Shown piece after piece: positions 30,137 to 40,672 of a DNA stretch of 64,000 nt (positions within the stretch are counted from its first letter, which is position 1; every line of letters begins with the position of its first letter). Source of the stretch: Shewanella baltica (GTDB lineage Bacteria; Pseudomonadota; Gammaproteobacteria; Enterobacterales; Shewanellaceae); NCBI RefSeq assembly GCF_900456975.1, contig NZ_UGYM01000002.1, forward strand, positions 806,001-870,000. Direction: 5' to 3'. The notes under the pieces were generated by a model. The model was not told where the DNA came from. It did not search any database and saw nothing but the letters and a program-made list of their open reading frames with translations. The position numbers were made by a program, and so were the translations under genes.

Positions 30137-31396
30137 ATGGATATATTAATGAGTTTAGTAGGGGTGGTCACCCTACTTGCGATAGGTTTCCTCCTATCGA
30201 ATAACAAAAAAGCAATTAATTTACGTACAGTGGGTGGCGCTTTAGCTATCCAGGCCGCTTTCGGTGGTTTTGTACTGTACGTTCCTGTTGGTAAAGACAT
30301 TCTTAAAGGTATGTCTGATGCCGTTTCTAGCGTTATTGGTTACGCACAAAACGGTATCGGTTTCCTGTTCGGTGACTTAGCTAACTTCAAACTTGGCTTC
30401 ATCTTCGCAGTAAACGTGTTACCCGTTATTGTGTTTTTCTCTTCTTTGATCGCGGTTCTTTATTACTTAGGCATTATGCAGTGGGTCATCCGTATCATCG
30501 GTGGTGGTTTACAAAAAGCATTGGGCACAAGTCGTACTGAATCTATGTCAGCAACAGCTAACATCTTCGTTGGTCAAACTGAAGCCCCATTAGTGGTTCG
30601 TCCATTCATTCCAACTATGACGCAGTCTGAACTGTTTGCGATCATGGTGGGTGGTTTGGCATCAATCGCGGGTTCAGTATTGGCTGGTTACGCGCAGATG
30701 GGTGTACCTATCGAGTATTTAGTTGCCGCATCATTCATGGCAGCACCAGGTGGTCTATTAATGGCTAAACTGATGCACCCTGAAACTGAAGTTGCTAAGA
30801 ATGACATGAGCGATTTGCCAGAAGATCCTGACAAACCAGCTAACGTTTTAGACGCGGCTGCAGCAGGTGCTTCATCTGGTATGCACTTAGCGCTGAACGT
30901 AGGTGCTATGTTGTTAGCCTTCGTTGGTTTGATCGCTATGGTCAACGGCATTATTGGTGGTGTGGGTGGTTGGTTTGGTCTTGAAGGTTTAACACTTGAA
31001 CTCATTCTTGGCTATGTGTTCATGCCTTTAGCTTTCCTAATCGGTGTACCTTGGAACGAAGCATTAGTCGCTGGTTCTTTCATTGGCCAAAAGATCGTTA
31101 TTAACGAATTTGTTGCTTACTTGAACTTCGCACCTTACTTAAAAGACATTGCTGATGGCGGTTTAGTTGTAGCAGAAACTGGTTTAGCTATGTCAGGTAA
31201 AACGAAAGCGATTATTTCGTTTGCTCTATGTGGTTTCGCTAACTTGTCTTCAATTGCGATTCTGCTTGGTGGTCTAGGTGCTATGGCTCCTAATCGTCGT
31301 CATGATTTAGCTACAATGGGTATTCGTGCGGTTATCGCCGGTTCTTTAGCTAACTTAATGAGTGCAACACTTGCTGGCTTGTTCTATGTCGGCTAA
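30137..31396 (+). CDS. nupC: NupC-family concentrative nucleoside transporter
   Basis: 419 residues of hydrophobic helices with the CNT signatures [19 protein letters not shown] (near residue 140) and [16 protein letters not shown] (near residue 375). It is an inner-membrane cation-coupled nucleoside importer. The upstream 177 bp contain a TATAAT at 30068-30073 and TTAACA/TGTTAA arms (30094-30099 and 30114-30119) that could be an operator. It pairs functionally with the downstream outer-membrane channel and the deo enzymes. Confidence 0.95.
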   Translation: MDILMSLVGVVTLLAIGFLLSNNKKAINLRTVGGALAIQAAFGGFVLYVPVGKDILKGMSDAVSSVIGYAQNGIGFLFGDLANFKLGFIFAVNVLPVIVFFSSLIAVLYYLGIMQWVIRIIGGGLQKALGTSRTESMSATANIFVGQTEAPLVVRPFIPTMTQSELFAIMVGGLASIAGSVLAGYAQMGVPIEYLVAASFMAAPGGLLMAKLMHPETEVAKNDMSDLPEDPDKPANVLDAAAAGASSGMHLALNVGAMLLAFVGLIAMVNGIIGGVGGWFGLEGLTLELILGYVFMPLAFLIGVPWNEALVAGSFIGQKIVINEFVAYLNFAPYLKDIADGGLVVAETGLAMSGKTKAIISFALCGFANLSSIAILLGGLGAMAPNRRHDLATMGIRAVIAGSLANLMSATLAGLFYVG

Positions 31397-31743
31397 GTAG
31401 TTGCGCACGGGGGAAACCCCACTAACTGGGTCCTGACCATGCAGGGCGGGACCTGAGTTAATTCAACCATTTTCCAGTAGTGATTCCTGTAGTGAATAGT
31501 TTCTCCAATTGAAAAACACAGAATGCAACTGAGATGTAGCTGTCATTCTGTCTTAAATGTCGTAGTTCCACGGTTACGTTAATTAATCGTAATGCAGAAG
31601 TCGCGACTTTGTTCACAATTAAGAATTTTGTGTTTGTGATTTTACGCTAGATTATTGAGATTTTTTTTAATCTAGGTAGAATGCGAGCGCCACAAAAAGA
31701 ACGCTACCCTCGATGGTAGTAAACAAGATAAATGGGGTTGATG
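31397..31743 (+). other. Hairpin-rich gap between nupC and the Tsx-like gene
   Basis: 347 bp without a gene. Close to the nupC stop lies GGGG-AAA-CCCC (31410-31420), then an imperfect hairpin in which AACT plus GGTCC (31424-31433) pairs with GGACC plus AGTT (31449-31459). Neither has a T-run. Further down, CTAGATTA (31647-31654) and TAATCTAG (31668-31675) form an 8-bp inverted repeat around a T-rich loop. A TGTGAT just upstream resembles half a CRP site. No clear promoter was identified. Confidence 0.4.
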
Positions 31744-32583
31744 ATGAAAAACGTTAAAACTTTAGCTTTAGCCGCTACTGCTGTAGCTGCAATCTCTGGC
31801 AACGCATTTGCCGCTGATCGTACAGATCTTCACGGTTCTGACTACAAGTGGATGCAGTTCAACGCTATGTACTCTATTGGTGAAAAGCCAGATAATCCAG
31901 CGTCTGGCGATCAACACAACTACTTAGAAATGGAATTCGGCGGTCGTTCTGGCGTATTCGATCTATACGGTTATGTTGATATTTTCAACTTAGCAAACGA
32001 GAACTCTAAAGACGGTGATAAGAACCCAGGTTCTGGCACAAGCAAACTCTTCATGAAATTTGCTCCACGTGTTTCTATCGATGCATTAACTGGTAAAGAC
32101 TTATCTTTCGGTCCAATCCAAGAAGTTTACTTCTCTACTCTGTTCAACTGGGACGGTCTGAACGGTGAAGGCGTTAACTCTACTTTCTGGGGTGTTGGTG
32201 CTGACGTAAACGTGCCTTGGTTAGGCAAAACAGGTATGAACCTGTACGGTTTCTATGACATGAATGCTAAAGAGTGGAACGGTTACCAATTCTCTGCTAA
32301 CTGGTTCAAGCCTTTCTACTTCTTCGACAACAAGAGCTTCCTGTCATTCCAAGGTTACATCGATTATCAATTCGGTGCTGATGAAGACAAAGCTGCTTTC
32401 GTACCAAAAACCTCTAACGGTGGTAACATCTTCTTCGGTCTATACTGGCACTCAGATCGTTACGCTCTGGGCTATGGCCTGAAAGGCTTCAAAGACGTTT
32501 ATCTGTTAGAAGATGGTGCTGGTGCACTAGCTCTAGAATCAACAGGTTGGTCACACTACCTGTCAGCTACTTACAAGTTCTAA
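31744..32583 (+). CDS. Tsx/OmpK-family nucleoside-specific outer-membrane channel
   Basis: 279 residues from ATG 31744 (GGGG six bases upstream; ATG 31741 and 31732 are in frame). A signal peptide of about 23 residues ends NAFA before ADRTDLHGSDYKWMQF, typical of the Channel_Tsx family. The mature part alternates aromatic and polar residues as in a beta barrel and ends in YLSATYKF with terminal Phe, the Bam targeting signal. Its place between nupC and deoC makes outer-membrane nucleoside uptake the likely role. Confidence 0.92.
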   Translation: MKNVKTLALAATAVAAISGNAFAADRTDLHGSDYKWMQFNAMYSIGEKPDNPASGDQHNYLEMEFGGRSGVFDLYGYVDIFNLANENSKDGDKNPGSGTSKLFMKFAPRVSIDALTGKDLSFGPIQEVYFSTLFNWDGLNGEGVNSTFWGVGADVNVPWLGKTGMNLYGFYDMNAKEWNGYQFSANWFKPFYFFDNKSFLSFQGYIDYQFGADEDKAAFVPKTSNGGNIFFGLYWHSDRYALGYGLKGFKDVYLLEDGAGALALESTGWSHYLSATYKF

Positions 32584-32608
32584 TTTCTTGTAATACTAGT
32601 TGCTTGTT

Positions 32609-32640
32609 GGGGCCGCATTATGCGGCTCCATCTTTGTTTT
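32609..32640 (+). terminator. Terminator of the Tsx-like gene
   Basis: GGGGCCGCAT (32609-32618) pairs with ATGCGGCTCC (32620-32629) with one G-T pair; ATCTTTGTTTT follows. Confidence 0.65.
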
Positions 32641-33004
32641 ACCATGAGTCTTTATCTAAGCCTATTAGGCTAACAAGTGGGTTTATATAAAGGTTTGTGT
32701 TTTTCTCGCGCTAAAATGGATTTTTCGCGGAAAAGTAGGAGCAAGATTTTATTCGTATCCTCTCTTCCGGTCTTCAAGGATTCAAGTCGTGGTCACTTAT
32801 AAGTTATTTTAAGTGTCAGGATGCCTATTGCTCTTTATGACTTAGGCAAGATTGAATACCTACAACAAGGTAGTTTGTATAAGCAAATTACTCGGCACCG
32901 CCTGAAGGCCCGGCCATAAAAATAATCAAAATAATGCCACCTCTTAAGCGTTGCTTTTATGCGACTGATTTCTATTCATTTAATTTTTATTTTGGAGAGC
33001 TATT
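32641..33004. other. Intergenic region before deoC
   Basis: About 360 bp with no open frame of note. It probably contains the deo promoter and operators, but I could not identify a convincing DeoR, CytR or CRP site. The TTTGGAG ribosome site of deoC is at its right end. Confidence 0.35.
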
Positions 33005-33775
33005 ATGACTGATTTAAAAAAAGCAGCACAACGCGCCATCGAGTTAATGGACTTAACGACTTTGAATGATGACGACACAGATCAAAAAGTGATCGACCTG
33101 TGCCACAAAGCGAAAACGGCTGCGGGCAATACTGCCGCTATCTGCATTTACCCACGTTTCATCCCGATTGCACGTAAGACGCTAGATGAAATCGGTGCTG
33201 AAGATATCCAAATCGCCACTGTGACTAATTTCCCCCATGGCAACGATGACATCGCCATTGCCGTACTAGAAACCCGCGCTGCCGTTGCCTATGGTGCCGA
33301 CGAAGTTGACGTGGTATTCCCATACCGTGCGCTGATGGAAGGCAATGAAACGATTGGTTTTGAATTAGTTAAAGCCTGTAAAGAAGCCTGTGGTGAAGTC
33401 TTGTTAAAAGTCATCATCGAATCTGGCGTGTTAGCTGATCCTGCGCTTATCCGCCGTGCATCTGAGCTTTCAATCGATGCGGGTGCTGACTTTATCAAAA
33501 CTTCTACGGGTAAAGTGCCTGTAAACGCCACACTCGAAGCGGCTGAGATCATGTTAACTGTGATCAGCGAAAAGAATACCCAAGTAGGCTTCAAGCCTGC
33601 CGGTGGTGTGCGTGATGCTGCCCAAGCGGCTGAGTTCCTCGGTGTTGCTGAGCGTATTTTAGGGGCTGACTGGGTTTCACCGCGTACCTTTAGATTTGGT
33701 GCTTCAAGCTTATTAAACAGCTTGCTGCACACACTAGAATTGGCTGATGCGCCTAAGCCAACTCAAGGCTATTAA
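33005..33775 (+). CDS. deoC: Deoxyribose-phosphate aldolase
   Basis: 256 residues, length of the proteobacterial DeoC. It cleaves 2-deoxyribose-5-phosphate to glyceraldehyde-3-phosphate and acetaldehyde. The Schiff-base Lys lies in FIKTSTGK near residue 167, the second Lys in [10 protein letters not shown] near residue 200, and [11 protein letters not shown] is typical. It is the first deo enzyme and is separated from deoA by 184 bp. Confidence 0.97.
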
Positions 33776-33959
33776 TCGCAAACTATCGCTGATTAATACT
33801 ATCAGCGTATAGCGAGCCTAATTAAGTGTGACCTAAATCTATTTGGCAAACTCAAAACTTCGATAGTATGAACTTGTAATATTGCTACAGTTTTGATGTT
33901 TCATTGCAAAGATAAGCGCTAGCGACAGGGTTGTTAGTGCCTATCTTGGAGGCAGTATC

Positions 33960-35291
33960 ATGTTTCTAGCTCAAGAGATTATTCGTAAAAAACGTAATGG
34001 TTTAGCGCTAAGTTCCGAAGAAATACAGTTCTTTGTTCAAGGTATCACCACCAACTCCGTATCTGAAGGTCAGATCGCCGCATTAGGCATGGCGGTGTAT
34101 TTTAATGACATGAATATGGATGAAAGAATCGCTTTAACGACAGCAATGCGTGATTCTGGCACTGTGCTTAATTGGCAATCATTGGGACTCAACGGTCCTG
34201 TCATCGACAAACACAGCACTGGTGGTGTCGGCGATGTGATTAGCCTCATGCTCGGCCCTATGGCTGCGGCGTGTGGTGGTTATGTGCCTATGATTTCTGG
34301 ACGCGGCCTAGGTCATACGGGCGGCACGCTCGATAAGTTTGATGCCATTCCGGGTTACCAAACTGAGCCTTCAAGTGAATTGTTCCGTAAAGTGGTTAAA
34401 GACGTCGGAGTGGCGATTATTGGCCAAACGGGCGATCTCGTTCCTGCCGATAAACGCTTCTATTCTATCCGCGATAATACCGCCACCGTTGAATCCATTT
34501 CCCTCATCACAGCATCGATCCTGTCTAAGAAATTAGCCTGTAATTTAGATGCGTTGGCGATGGACGTGAAAGTCGGTAGCGGCGCTTTTATGCCAACCTA
34601 TGAGGCATCGGAAGAATTAGCTCGCAGTATCGCCGCCGTTGCAAATGGCGCGGGTACTAAAACGACGGCTTTGCTTACCGATATGAATCAAGTGCTTGCA
34701 TCTTGTGCAGGTAACGCGGTTGAAGTGAAAGAAGCCATCGACTTTTTAACGGGTGCTTACCGTAACCCGCGTTTATATGAAGTCACTATGGGTCTTTGCG
34801 CTGAGATGTTGCTCCTTGGCGGTCTTGCAAGCAATGAAGCCGATGCTCGCGCTAAACTGAATCGTGTACTCGACAATGGTCGCGCTGCAGAACTCTTTGG
34901 CAAGATGGTGTCGGGTCTTGGTGGTCCGGTTGATTTTGTTGAAAACTACAGTAAATACCTGCCGCAGTCACAAATTATTCGCCCAGTTTTTGCCGATATG
35001 CAAGGTTATGCCTACAGCATGGATACCCGTGAGTTAGGTTTAGCGGTTGTGACCTTAGGTGGCGGCCGTCGTAAGCCCGGCGATGCACTAGACTATAGTG
35101 TTGGCTTAACCCAAGTGTGTGCCCTAGGCGATAAAGTGGATTCATCGACGCCGATTGCCGTTATCCATGCACAGTCTGAAGCCGCCTTCGCGGAAGCTGA
35201 ACTCGCGGTGAAAAAAGCGATTCACATTGGTGAAACCGCTCCAGAAAAAACACCTGAGATCTATGCCTATATTCGTGCATCGGATCTTTAA
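33960..35291 (+). CDS. deoA: Thymidine phosphorylase
   Basis: 443 residues (E. coli 440). It phosphorolyses thymidine and deoxyuridine to base and deoxyribose-1-phosphate. The phosphate-binding [13 protein letters not shown] is near residue 84, and [14 protein letters not shown] near 113 is the family signature. The ribosome site CTTGGAGG is strong. deoB follows after nine bases. Confidence 0.97.
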   Translation: MFLAQEIIRKKRNGLALSSEEIQFFVQGITTNSVSEGQIAALGMAVYFNDMNMDERIALTTAMRDSGTVLNWQSLGLNGPVIDKHSTGGVGDVISLMLGPMAAACGGYVPMISGRGLGHTGGTLDKFDAIPGYQTEPSSELFRKVVKDVGVAIIGQTGDLVPADKRFYSIRDNTATVESISLITASILSKKLACNLDALAMDVKVGSGAFMPTYEASEELARSIAAVANGAGTKTTALLTDMNQVLASCAGNAVEVKEAIDFLTGAYRNPRLYEVTMGLCAEMLLLGGLASNEADARAKLNRVLDNGRAAELFGKMVSGLGGPVDFVENYSKYLPQSQIIRPVFADMQGYAYSMDTRELGLAVVTLGGGRRKPGDALDYSVGLTQVCALGDKVDSSTPIAVIHAQSEAAFAEAELAVKKAIHIGETAPEKTPEIYAYIRASDL

Positions 35292-35300
35292 GGAAGAATT

Positions 35301-36515
35301 ATGAAACGTACCATTATTATGATGTTGGACTCCTTTGGAGTCGGTGCTTCTGCTGATGCAGCAAGTTTTGGTGATGTCGGTTCCGATACCTTTGGTCATA
35401 TTGCTAAAGCATGTGCTGAAGGCAAAGCTGATATTGGCCGTGAAGGCCCACTTAAATTACCTAACCTAGCGCGCTTAGGTTTAGGCCATGCGGCGATGGA
35501 AAGTACTGGCGCCTTTGCCCCAGGTTTTGGTGACAATGTTGAGTTGATTGGTGCTTATGGTCATGCCCAAGAGTTAAGTTCGGGTAAAGATACCCCGAGC
35601 GGTCACTGGGAAATGGCGGGCGTGCCCGTACTATTCGAGTGGGGTTATTTCAGCGAGCACCAAAATTCTTTCCCTCAAGAACTGACGGATAAGATTTTAG
35701 CCCGTGCGGGTCTGGATGGATTTTTAGGTAATTGTCATGCTTCTGGCACAACTATTTTAGAAGAGCTAGGCGAAGAGCATATGCGCTCTGGCATGCCTAT
35801 TTTCTATACCTCAGCCGATTCTGTGTTTCAAATCGCCTGCCATGAAGAAACCTTCGGTTTAGACAATCTTTATCGTCTTTGCGAAATAACCCGTGAAGAG
35901 TTAGAGCCTTACAATATAGGTCGCGTTATTGCCCGTCCATTTGATGGTACTGGCCCAAGTGACTTTGCTCGTACTGGTAATCGTAAAGATTATTCGCTGG
36001 CGCCACCTGCAAAAACCGTATTAGATAAGCTGAATGAAGCGGGCGGTGAAGTGGTGAGTGTGGGCAAGATTGCCGACATTTATGCTTACTGCGGTATAAC
36101 TAAAAAAGTGAAGGCGAACGGCTTAGAAGCGCTTTTCGATGCGACCTTAGCCGAAGTGAAATCTGCGGGTGATAACACTATAGTGTTTACTAACTTCGTG
36201 GATTTTGACTCTCACTATGGTCATCGCCGTGATGTGGCTGGTTACGCTAAAGGGTTGGAATATTTCGACGCCCGTTTGCCTGAGATGCTCGCATTATTGG
36301 GTGAAGACGATCTGCTGATTCTAACGGCGGATCACGGTTGCGATCCAACATGGCAAGGCACGGATCATACCCGTGAATATGTGCCAGTATTAGCCTTTGG
36401 CGCTGGATTGAAAGCAGGTTCTCTGGGTCGTCGTAAGAGCTTTGCTGATATCGGCCAATCTATTGCGAGCCACTTTAAGCTTGAACCTATGGCCTATGGT
36501 GAATCTTTCCTTTAG
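35301..36515 (+). CDS. deoB: Phosphopentomutase
   Basis: 404 residues of the alkaline-phosphatase superfamily. It converts (deoxy)ribose-1-phosphate to the 5-phosphate, linking DeoA/DeoD to DeoC. Metal ligands are visible in MLDSFGVG at the N-terminus and in [11 protein letters not shown] and [18 protein letters not shown] near the C-terminus; [10 protein letters not shown] holds the phosphorylated Thr. Cotranscribed with deoA. Confidence 0.97.
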   Translation: MKRTIIMMLDSFGVGASADAASFGDVGSDTFGHIAKACAEGKADIGREGPLKLPNLARLGLGHAAMESTGAFAPGFGDNVELIGAYGHAQELSSGKDTPSGHWEMAGVPVLFEWGYFSEHQNSFPQELTDKILARAGLDGFLGNCHASGTTILEELGEEHMRSGMPIFYTSADSVFQIACHEETFGLDNLYRLCEITREELEPYNIGRVIARPFDGTGPSDFARTGNRKDYSLAPPAKTVLDKLNEAGGEVVSVGKIADIYAYCGITKKVKANGLEALFDATLAEVKSAGDNTIVFTNFVDFDSHYGHRRDVAGYAKGLEYFDARLPEMLALLGEDDLLILTADHGCDPTWQGTDHTREYVPVLAFGAGLKAGSLGRRKSFADIGQSIASHFKLEPMAYGESFL

Positions 36516-36606
36516 GAAAATTAGCATTTATTTCGATTTGGCGGCTGACATTTGCCGCCAGTAAACAAAGACTTAAGTCTTAATAAAATAAACAGGGGTT
36601 ATTTCG

Positions 36607-37317
36607 ATGGCAACACCACACATTAATGCTGTAGAGGGCGCATTCGCTGAGACAATGCTGTTTCCAGGCGATCCATTACGTGCAAAATATATTGCTGAAA
36701 CATTCTTAGAAAATGTTGAGCAAGTGACTGATGTTCGAAACATGCTAGGTTTTACTGGTACTTATAAAGGTAAGCGTATTTCAGTTATGGGTTCTGGCAT
36801 GGGTATTCCTTCATGCTCTATCTATGCTACTGAGTTAATTCGTGATTACGGCGTTAAAAACCTGATCCGTGTGGGTACTTGTGGTGCGATCAGCACTGAC
36901 GTTAAAGTGCGTGACGTGATCATCGGTATGGGTGCATGTACTGACTCAGCGGTTAACCGTTTACGTTTTAAAGGCCAAGATTTTGCTGCTATCGCTAACT
37001 ATGAGCTGATGAATGCGGTTATCGAATCTGCGAAAGTTCGTGGCACTAAAGTTCGCGTAGGTAACATTTTCTCTGCGGACCTGTTCTACACTCCTGATCC
37101 ACAAATGTTCGACGTGATGGAGAAGATGGGCGTGTTAGGCGTTGAAATGGAAGCGGCTGGTCTGTACGGTGTTGCCCATGAGTTTGGTGCACGTGCCCTG
37201 TGTGTTGTGACTGTATCTGACCACATCCGCACTGGTGAAAAGACTTCTGCAGAAGAACGTCAAACCACATTCAATGACATGATCATCATGACATTAGAAG
37301 CGGCGATTACACTCTAA
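36607..37317 (+). CDS. deoD: Purine-nucleoside phosphorylase (DeoD type)
   Basis: 236 residues, the hexameric low-molecular-mass family. It phosphorolyses purine (deoxy)nucleosides. [12 protein letters not shown] near residue 64 binds phosphate, and [12 protein letters not shown] near 180 binds ribose; the catalytic Asp is in VSDHI. It lies 91 bp after deoB, with AACAGGGG as ribosome site, and ends the deo cluster. Confidence 0.97.
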   Translation: MATPHINAVEGAFAETMLFPGDPLRAKYIAETFLENVEQVTDVRNMLGFTGTYKGKRISVMGSGMGIPSCSIYATELIRDYGVKNLIRVGTCGAISTDVKVRDVIIGMGACTDSAVNRLRFKGQDFAAIANYELMNAVIESAKVRGTKVRVGNIFSADLFYTPDPQMFDVMEKMGVLGVEMEAAGLYGVAHEFGARALCVVTVSDHIRTGEKTSAEERQTTFNDMIIMTLEAAITL

Positions 37318-37340
37318 CTGTATAAGAGTGTGCTACTGAA

Positions 37341-37367
37341 AAAAGGGTTCGCATTGCGGACCCTTTT
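37341..37367. terminator. Terminator after deoD
   Basis: AAAAGGGTTCGC (37341-37352) pairs with GCGGACCCTTTT (37356-37367) around ATT with one T-G pair. The A-run on the left lets it serve the leftward gene as well. Confidence 0.85.
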
Positions 37368-37453
37368 CTATTCGACTTTGTTATTTATGGCTTATCTAGA
37401 ACCTAGCTATCAATAGATGAGTTGTCCTATCTTCCTATCTATTGAGATAGAGA

Positions 37454-38524
37454 TTAACCGGTTGAATCAGTGTCGAGATCGCTTGGCTCGCTGGGCGTTT
37501 TTGGCGTCGAGGTTTCGGCCGTAACGGCTGTTGCTTTAGTCGCGTGTTTTACCTGACGGACACTTTTAACCTTAGGTTTAACCTTTACAGGTGCCGCTTG
37601 TTCCGCATCGTTTGTCGCGTTTTTAACTGCTGTATTATCCTGTAACTCCAATGATTTTTCTGACGTTTTTTCGGCCTTAGTTTGCGCGCCTTTCTGAGTG
37701 AGCTTATCAACACGGGTCTCTGTCACTGCTTTTGGCGTCTTAGTGGATTTAGCCGCTTTTTCTTGTGGATTATCTGTGGTCGACACAGCTTGATCTTCGG
37801 TTAGCACTTGCGCCAAACCATCATTAACACTTTCTGATGGATCTTCTGCTGATGAGCGTTTCTTAGGTTTTTTTGGCGCTTGACGCAGCTTAACCCTAAA
37901 GCGGCGGCGGTCAAAATCGGCGCGTTTGAAAGACAAAGAGCGCGAAAGCAACATACCTATCAAGCCTGCAACCAGCAGCATGATTTGCTGTTGTTCCATG
38001 TTTAAGTTGTGGGCTTCTTTGATTTCGTTGAAAAACAGCTTGGTATCGAGCCTGACTTCGACATAACCTAGATTTTTCCCTTCTTGGATCACAGGCTCTA
38101 CATAGGGAGGATATTTGCTTAGTAGCAAATTCATTTCTTCCGAGTCAGGATCTACAACATCCTTAGTGATGCTTTGGGCGAAGGATAACCGCATGCCTTG
38201 GTCGCTGAAGATAGCCGCAGACATCACCTTAGGATCTTCGACTAAAGCGCTGGCGAGCCATTGCAACTGCTCATCATTTTGCAGTTGTAGCGCGGGCGCT
38301 GCACCATAAGCAGTTTGCTGTACCAGTAATCTGGCCATCTTTTGAGTTTGGGACTTTAGAAGCAGCTGACCTTGTAGTAGGCTTGTCTGCCACAATTGTA
38401 CTAAGCCGAATATCAAGGCGAAGGCGGCGGCAATTTGGATCAGTCTACTGATTTTATGGCTTTTCTTTAGCCCTTTAAGATATAACACTTTGACCCTTAA
38501 AATGTAGAGCGCTTGCCTAATCAT
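37454..38524 (-). CDS. Smp/YtjB-like membrane protein with long basic C-terminal tail
   Basis: 356 residues. Helices near residues 29-46 and 180-195 flank a periplasmic domain, as in E. coli Smp (YtjB), which is likewise divergent from serB. The tail beyond residue 200 is a 150-residue Lys/Thr/Ala/Glu-rich, probably disordered, cytoplasmic extension longer than in E. coli. Function unknown. The gap to serB is only 43 bp, so the divergent promoters overlap. Confidence 0.85.
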   Translation of the reverse strand: MIRQALYILRVKVLYLKGLKKSHKISRLIQIAAAFALIFGLVQLWQTSLLQGQLLLKSQTQKMARLLVQQTAYGAAPALQLQNDEQLQWLASALVEDPKVMSAAIFSDQGMRLSFAQSITKDVVDPDSEEMNLLLSKYPPYVEPVIQEGKNLGYVEVRLDTKLFFNEIKEAHNLNMEQQQIMLLVAGLIGMLLSRSLSFKRADFDRRRFRVKLRQAPKKPKKRSSAEDPSESVNDGLAQVLTEDQAVSTTDNPQEKAAKSTKTPKAVTETRVDKLTQKGAQTKAEKTSEKSLELQDNTAVKNATNDAEQAAPVKVKPKVKSVRQVKHATKATAVTAETSTPKTPSEPSDLDTDSTG

Positions 38525-38567
38525 AATTGATTCTGAGTGAGCCCGATAGTTGGAGAATTTAAGTCCG

Positions 38568-39548
38568 ATGGAAAGCTTGAACCAAGATGCGCTTTTTTTG
38601 TGGTTAGTCTCTGACCATTCCCCAAGGTTTGAACGCCAAGGGCAAGTGTTTGAACGTTATCAAGAGTCAGCAAACCCCGCTGGTGTTTCGCGTTTGCGGG
38701 TGATCTATCAAGATACGTTAGCGCAGGCAGGGGTATCGGCCTGGATTGCGGCATTGCCTTCGTCTGATGTTATCGGTATTTCACATATCGAACGTCAAGT
38801 CGGCTTACATTGTATCGAGTTGGCACTGGTAAATTTGCCTTCTCAGGCGCAGTTAGCAGCGTTTCCTCAGTCTTTGGCTGAACTGCATGTCATCAATTTT
38901 GATTTACCTCGTTTGAACCATCCCGGCTTATTAGTGATGGACATGGATTCCACTGCGATTCAGATTGAATGTATTGATGAATTAGCGGCCATGGCAGGCG
39001 TGGGTGAGCGCGTGGCGGCGATTACTGAACGTGCTATGCAAGGTGAGCTAGATTTTGAACAGAGTCTGCGTCAGCGCGTGGCACAGCTTAAGGGCGCCGA
39101 TGCCAGTATTATCAAGACCTTGTGCGACAACTTACCTTTAATGCCTGGGCTTGAGTCCATGCTGTTAGAACTTAAATCCCATGGCTGGCGTTTAGTGGTG
39201 GCATCTGGCGGCTTTACGCCTTTTGTGGGTCATTTAAAACAGCTTCTAAGCTTAGATGCGGCCTTTGCTAATGAGTTAGTCATCACTGATGACAAACTCG
39301 CGGGTGAAGTGACGGGTAAAGTCGTGGATGCGCAGTTTAAGGCGGATGTGGTTGAGCGTTGCTGTGAGCAGTGGGGCATTCCAAAAGGTCAAAGCGTCGC
39401 TATCGGCGATGGCGCCAATGATATCCCTATGGTGATGGCGGCGGATTTTGGTATTGCTTTCCATGCCAAACCTAAGCTGGCAGCCGCGGCGGATGCCAAT
39501 ATTCGCCACCTCGACCTGCGCGTTTTACCTTATCTGTTGCAAATCTAG
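38568..39548 (+). CDS. serB: Phosphoserine phosphatase SerB
   Basis: 326 residues from ATG 38568; an in-frame TTG at 38550 sits almost on the GGAG and is less likely. A HAD-superfamily enzyme making L-serine from phosphoserine. The nucleophile loop VMDMDSTAIQIECIDE is near residue 126, VASGGFTPF is motif II, and GDGANDIPMV is motif IV. The N-terminal 100 residues form the variable ACT-like domain. Confidence 0.96.
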   Translation: MESLNQDALFLWLVSDHSPRFERQGQVFERYQESANPAGVSRLRVIYQDTLAQAGVSAWIAALPSSDVIGISHIERQVGLHCIELALVNLPSQAQLAAFPQSLAELHVINFDLPRLNHPGLLVMDMDSTAIQIECIDELAAMAGVGERVAAITERAMQGELDFEQSLRQRVAQLKGADASIIKTLCDNLPLMPGLESMLLELKSHGWRLVVASGGFTPFVGHLKQLLSLDAAFANELVITDDKLAGEVTGKVVDAQFKADVVERCCEQWGIPKGQSVAIGDGANDIPMVMAADFGIAFHAKPKLAAAADANIRHLDLRVLPYLLQI

Positions 39549-39676
39549 GTTATTCATTTATTTGAAATTTGAATCGAGATGAAAGCCTAAGTCAGGGCTG
39601 AGTTAGAGTAATGACTCTTGTCTTTTATTGATGAGCTGGTAGTTTAGGGAGATTGATAAACTACCAGTGACTCATT

Positions 39677-40672
39677 TTGACTCAGCTCGCTCAAGGCTCA
39701 ACATCACCCATTTCACAGTCTTCAATCTTTCTGCCGTACCGCGATGGCCAACTGCATCTACGTCAGTTATTACCGTCGGTGCTTGATTTTTCTAAGACGC
39801 CTATTCTCATGCTCCATGGTGCCATGTCTAACGGTCGGGTGTTCTATAGCCAAAGTGGCCGTGGCCTAGGTTGTTTTTTGGCTAAGGCGGGATTTGTGGT
39901 GTATGTGTTGGATACCGCAGGCAGAGGGCTCAGTTTGCCGAAAATCGATCGGGATTTTACCTTAGGGCAAGGTGAAGTGATCTGCGAGCAATTACCTTTA
40001 GTGCAGCAGGCCATTCTCGATTTACATCAAAAAGCTTGTCAAGAACAAGCGGCTCAAGATGATCGCAAAGCCGTGGCGCCTTCGCAAGTGCATTGGTGCG
40101 CCCATTCATGGGGCGGGGTGTTAATGGCGAGCAGTCTGGCCCGTTATCCTGAGTTACAACAAAGCGTTCGTTCACTGCTTACTTTCGGTAGCAAGCGGAC
40201 TATTCGGGTTAAGTCCTTCAAAAAATGGTTGATGGTCGATGTCTTTTGGAATCGTCTAGCGCCAGGCTTAGCAATGGGCCAAGGTTATCTTGCTGCCGAT
40301 AAGCTGCGTATTGGTATGGACAATGAAAGCCGCGCCTCATTAGTTCAAAGTATTGATTGGGTGCGGGGTGATTGGATTGATCACGACGATAGATTTGATT
40401 ATGCGAAAGCGGCAAAGCGCGCTAATTGGCCACCGGCTTGGTTTATCTCAGGGCAGAACGATACTGTGCTGGGGCATCCTGAAGATGTGGCGGATATGGT
40501 CGCAGAGTGTGGCTTTAAACGAGTTAAATCAACGCTTCTTTCTAAGGAGAATGGCTTTAAGCATGACTATGGTCATGCCGATATGCTGACGCATTTAGAT
40601 GCCACCAGCGATCATTTTCCCAAAATTAGTGATTGGTATTTAAGTTTTGATTTGGCGGTGTTAAATGGTTAA
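39677..40672 (+). CDS. Alpha/beta-hydrolase fold protein
   Basis: 331 residues from a TTG start with no strong ribosome site, so the N-terminus is uncertain; an upstream in-frame TGA excludes a longer form. HGAMSNGR forms the oxyanion-loop region, AHSWGG near residue 143 is the nucleophile elbow, the acid is likely Asp in SGQNDTVLG, and the base is His in DYGHADML near 295. The substrate is unknown; esterase or lipase-like activity is the default inference. Its TAA overlaps the stop of the convergent PilZ gene within TTAA. Confidence 0.85.
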   Translation: MTQLAQGSTSPISQSSIFLPYRDGQLHLRQLLPSVLDFSKTPILMLHGAMSNGRVFYSQSGRGLGCFLAKAGFVVYVLDTAGRGLSLPKIDRDFTLGQGEVICEQLPLVQQAILDLHQKACQEQAAQDDRKAVAPSQVHWCAHSWGGVLMASSLARYPELQQSVRSLLTFGSKRTIRVKSFKKWLMVDVFWNRLAPGLAMGQGYLAADKLRIGMDNESRASLVQSIDWVRGDWIDHDDRFDYAKAAKRANWPPAWFISGQNDTVLGHPEDVADMVAECGFKRVKSTLLSKENGFKHDYGHADMLTHLDATSDHFPKISDWYLSFDLAVLNG

